Positions 62,409 through 64,000 of a stretch of 64,000 bases of DNA are shown piece by piece. The translations under genes were made by a program, and so were the position numbers. The notes below the pieces were generated by a model, which saw only the letters and a list, made by a program, of their open reading frames with translations, had not been told where the DNA came from and searched no databases. Numbering within the stretch: the first letter of the stretch is position 1; each line of letters begins with the position of its first letter. Source of the DNA: a bacterium D16-56 (GTDB lineage: Bacteria > Bacillota > Clostridia > Lachnospirales > Lachnospiraceae); contig RAYY01000015.1 in NCBI GenBank assembly GCA_003611875.1, positions 1 to 64,000 of the forward strand. The letters are read 5' to 3'.

Positions 62409-63401
62409 TTAATTTTCACCGAACCATTCCTTAATGACAGAAATTCCAACCTCCACAGCTTTTGCTATGGAATCATTAGTCATGCCCATAGCCTTAAGGT
62501 TAAACGCCGTCTGTTTCGCCTGCTCCAGCTTTCCTTTCTTTACGCCATAATCTTCGCCCTCTTTACGTCCCTCTTTACGTCCCTGTTGCCATCCTTCTCT
62601 CAAAATGGTCTTTGCTTCATGCTCAAGAACCCGTCCTCCCATAACTGACGTCACTCCTTCCCTGACATTTTCATATTTCTGCGCAAGGTTCTCCACAACC
62701 TTGTCTGACATTTCCATGATGATCTTTCTGGTGTATGCGCTGATCTGCCCTGCTTCTAAAAGGCCGTCCAGCCGGTTCCTGATATCTATGTATTCCGATT
62801 TCAGAACTTCCAGCTTCTCCTCATCCTCATTATACTCCAAAAAATAACTTTCATGCGAAAAGATATAGAATGGGATCAGGAACAGCAGCTTCTTCTCAAA
62901 TATCTCATCAATGCCGTATCTTCCCGCCTTCATCACCAGGACATCAAAACAGACCGTCCCTCCAGGCGTCTTCATCTCAATGGCCATCTTATCCGGCGTT
63001 GCCGTATTGTACCGGAGAAATAAAATCGCCGAGTGGGGTATCTCTACTTTGAGAGTATTCCCTACAATCTCCCCCTGATCCAACGCAATCTGGGCCGCGT
63101 ACTCAAAAATCCTCACCAGCATGCTGTTGTCCGCCGTACTCTGGCATTCATACAGAAATTTCTTTTCTTTTTTCCCCACAATCTTAAAGCAGCTATCCGT
63201 GATCCGCTTTTCTTCCACACCGTCCTGTCGGTTTAAAAAATGGGTCTCCGGCATAAAAATGATTTCTTCATCCCCATGGAAGTGTTCCGAAAAAATTTCG
63301 TTGATGACCGGTATGATCAGGCTGCTGCAGTCATTGAGCAGTGTGCGGAATACGTCATCATAAGGGGTATTGACTATATTATTGTTCTTCTTTTCATTCA
63401 T
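62409..63401 (-). CDS. Rpn-like PD-(D/E)XK protein 2
   Basis: 330 residues from ATG 63401 (MNEKKNNNIVNTPYDDVFRT). The frame opens earlier but without a convincing start. Relevant blocks are DDVFRTLLNDCSSLIIPVIN, ITDSCFKIVGKKEKKFLYECQ (D/E..ECQ, putative nuclease residues) and FEYAAQIALDQG. The C-terminal charged segment WQQGRKEGRKEGEDYG repeats a short unit (RKEG). It differs in sequence from the gene at 9284. The function is nuclease/transposase-like; unproven. Confidence 0.8.
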   Translation of the reverse strand: MNEKKNNNIVNTPYDDVFRTLLNDCSSLIIPVINEIFSEHFHGDEEIIFMPETHFLNRQDGVEEKRITDSCFKIVGKKEKKFLYECQSTADNSMLVRIFEYAAQIALDQGEIVGNTLKVEIPHSAILFLRYNTATPDKMAIEMKTPGGTVCFDVLVMKAGRYGIDEIFEKKLLFLIPFYIFSHESYFLEYNEDEEKLEVLKSEYIDIRNRLDGLLEAGQISAYTRKIIMEMSDKVVENLAQKYENVREGVTSVMGGRVLEHEAKTILREGWQQGRKEGRKEGEDYGVKKGKLEQAKQTAFNLKAMGMTNDSIAKAVEVGISVIKEWFGEN

Positions 63402-63508
63402 CTGGGCTGTCTCCGCTCCGGCATAAGTCTCCTGCCTTTCTCTGTTCTTATCATACCACAAAATGCTGCATTCGGGCAAGCTGATGTCAAAATTCATATG
63501 GATTCCTG

Positions 63509-64000
63509 TCATTTTTGGTTTTCTTTTTCAATCGCCTTCGGTTCTGCTTCTGTCTCCTCTGATAGTGCCGTCCTTTTCGCATTTGACTCTGTTGCCCGTT
63601 TTACTTCGGATATCCCGTTTCGTTTTGCGTCTGTCTTTTCTTCTGGTTCCATATCCTGCTCCTGGCCGGATGCCTCCTTCGTTTCCGCTGTCTCCAACCT
63701 CTCCGCATTTGATTCCGTTGCCTTTTTTGCGTTTGAGGCTGTTGCCGGTTCCATGGGTATCAGGCTTTCCGTTTCCTCTTTTTCCCAAACCGCATACAAG
63801 GTCATGTCTGTAATCCGGACAATCTCTCCAGCCCCATAAAACTCCCCGGAACCATCCGGCTCCGTATTCCACTCTATAAATACATAGCCTCTTCGGTATG
63901 GTTCCGGCAGTATGGCTTCTGTCCCTGATGCATATAGTTCCTCCGCCCGTTCCCCGCCAGATTTTACATCACTTCTCTTCTCCGAATCACATGAGGTTGC
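63509..64000 (-). CDS. InlB-repeat surface protein, C-terminal part (cut by window end)
   Basis: 163 visible residues; the gene begins beyond 64000. One InlB-type (Listeria-Bacteroides) repeat: PYRRGYVFIEWNTEPDGSGE, then IVRITDMTLYAVWEK. After it a long low-complexity tail rich in Glu, Ala, Thr and Asn with a repeated ATxSNA unit (ATASNAKK, ATESNAER, ATESNAKR) and related forms. There is no LPxTG or TM before the stop at 63509. It is likely an extracellular adhesin or wall-associated protein. Confidence 0.75.
   Translation of the reverse strand, partial: ATSCDSEKRSDVKSGGERAEELYASGTEAILPEPYRRGYVFIEWNTEPDGSGEFYGAGEIVRITDMTLYAVWEKEETESLIPMEPATASNAKKATESNAERLETAETKEASGQEQDMEPEEKTDAKRNGISEVKRATESNAKRTALSEETEAEPKAIEKENQK

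Noticed and set aside
63840-64000. A separate gene at the window end
   Set aside because: The frame is continuous to the edge and contains an InlB repeat split across it, so it is the C-terminal part of one gene.

Overview
The window looks like a chromosomal stretch of a gut-type Clostridia (Firmicutes), most likely a Lachnospiraceae-like species. This is inferred from the gene set: tandem large serine recombinases, a CD3324-family protein, an LPD1-domain protein, a SipW/TasA-like cassette, several MATE pumps and strong AGGAGG ribosome binding sites. No rRNA, tRNA or CRISPR array was seen. It is an accessory-rich mosaic in which nearly every intact block is separated by gene fragments.

Layout. 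Positions 1-1600 are a graveyard: an IS630 transposase tail, a 5'-truncated XRE regulator, a sigma/anti-sigma pair with deletions and frameshifts, and a reverse-strand Fic remnant. From 1650 to 12330 come a Cdd1-like protein, a GNAT enzyme, an AraC-GNAT fusion translationally coupled to a MATE pump, mobile-element debris, pgi, an Rpn-type PD-(D/E)XK protein with a 12-bp minisatellite, an ORF6N remnant and a second MATE pump behind a consensus promoter and a hairpin-rich leader with a short leader ORF.

Positions 12829-23373 form a catabolic island: a taurine/nitrate-type ABC importer (one binding lipoprotein, two permeases, two ATPases), an M24 peptidase, a cupin and an SDR enzyme in one reverse-strand operon, then an AGE pseudogene, another cupin, an RpiR/SIS regulator and a divergent ManD-like sugar-acid dehydratase. 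The two ATPases carry complementary defects that would put all degeneracy into one composite ATP site.

Positions 23600-35260 hold an uncharacterised cysteine-rich protein, a 148-bp multi-hairpin palindromic element, a DUF5722-like glycosidase, a DUF4143 ATPase, a GmrSD-like type IV restriction protein, a transglutaminase-like protein, a GNAT enzyme, an LCM-type methyltransferase and a TetR regulator with a clear promoter/operator. Positions 35450-40510 hold an FMN reductase and a manganese-type metal module (DtxR/MntR regulator, MntE-like CDF exporter, MATE) preceded by a TetR gene; a shared palindrome lies in both promoters. Positions 40522-43540 hold a MATE gene truncated by IS66 debris and a SIR2 defence-type gene split by a likely dinucleotide frameshift, with an unlisted 44-residue ORF upstream.

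Positions 43793-51167 are one end of an integrative element: three tandem large serine recombinases (one frameshifted), a DUF6870 protein, an HTH protein and a sigma-like factor. The element abuts the 3' part of a fourth recombinase gene. Positions 51987-56659 hold a two-subunit fumarase/tartrate dehydratase with an SLC13-type transporter, a divergent LysR gene and a DUF1847 protein. Positions 56986-64000 hold an LPD1 protein, secreted cell-wall proteins, a TasA/camelysin-like protein with its SipW-type signal peptidase, an HD-GYP protein, a second Rpn-like protein and the C-terminus of an InlB-repeat surface protein cut by the window edge.
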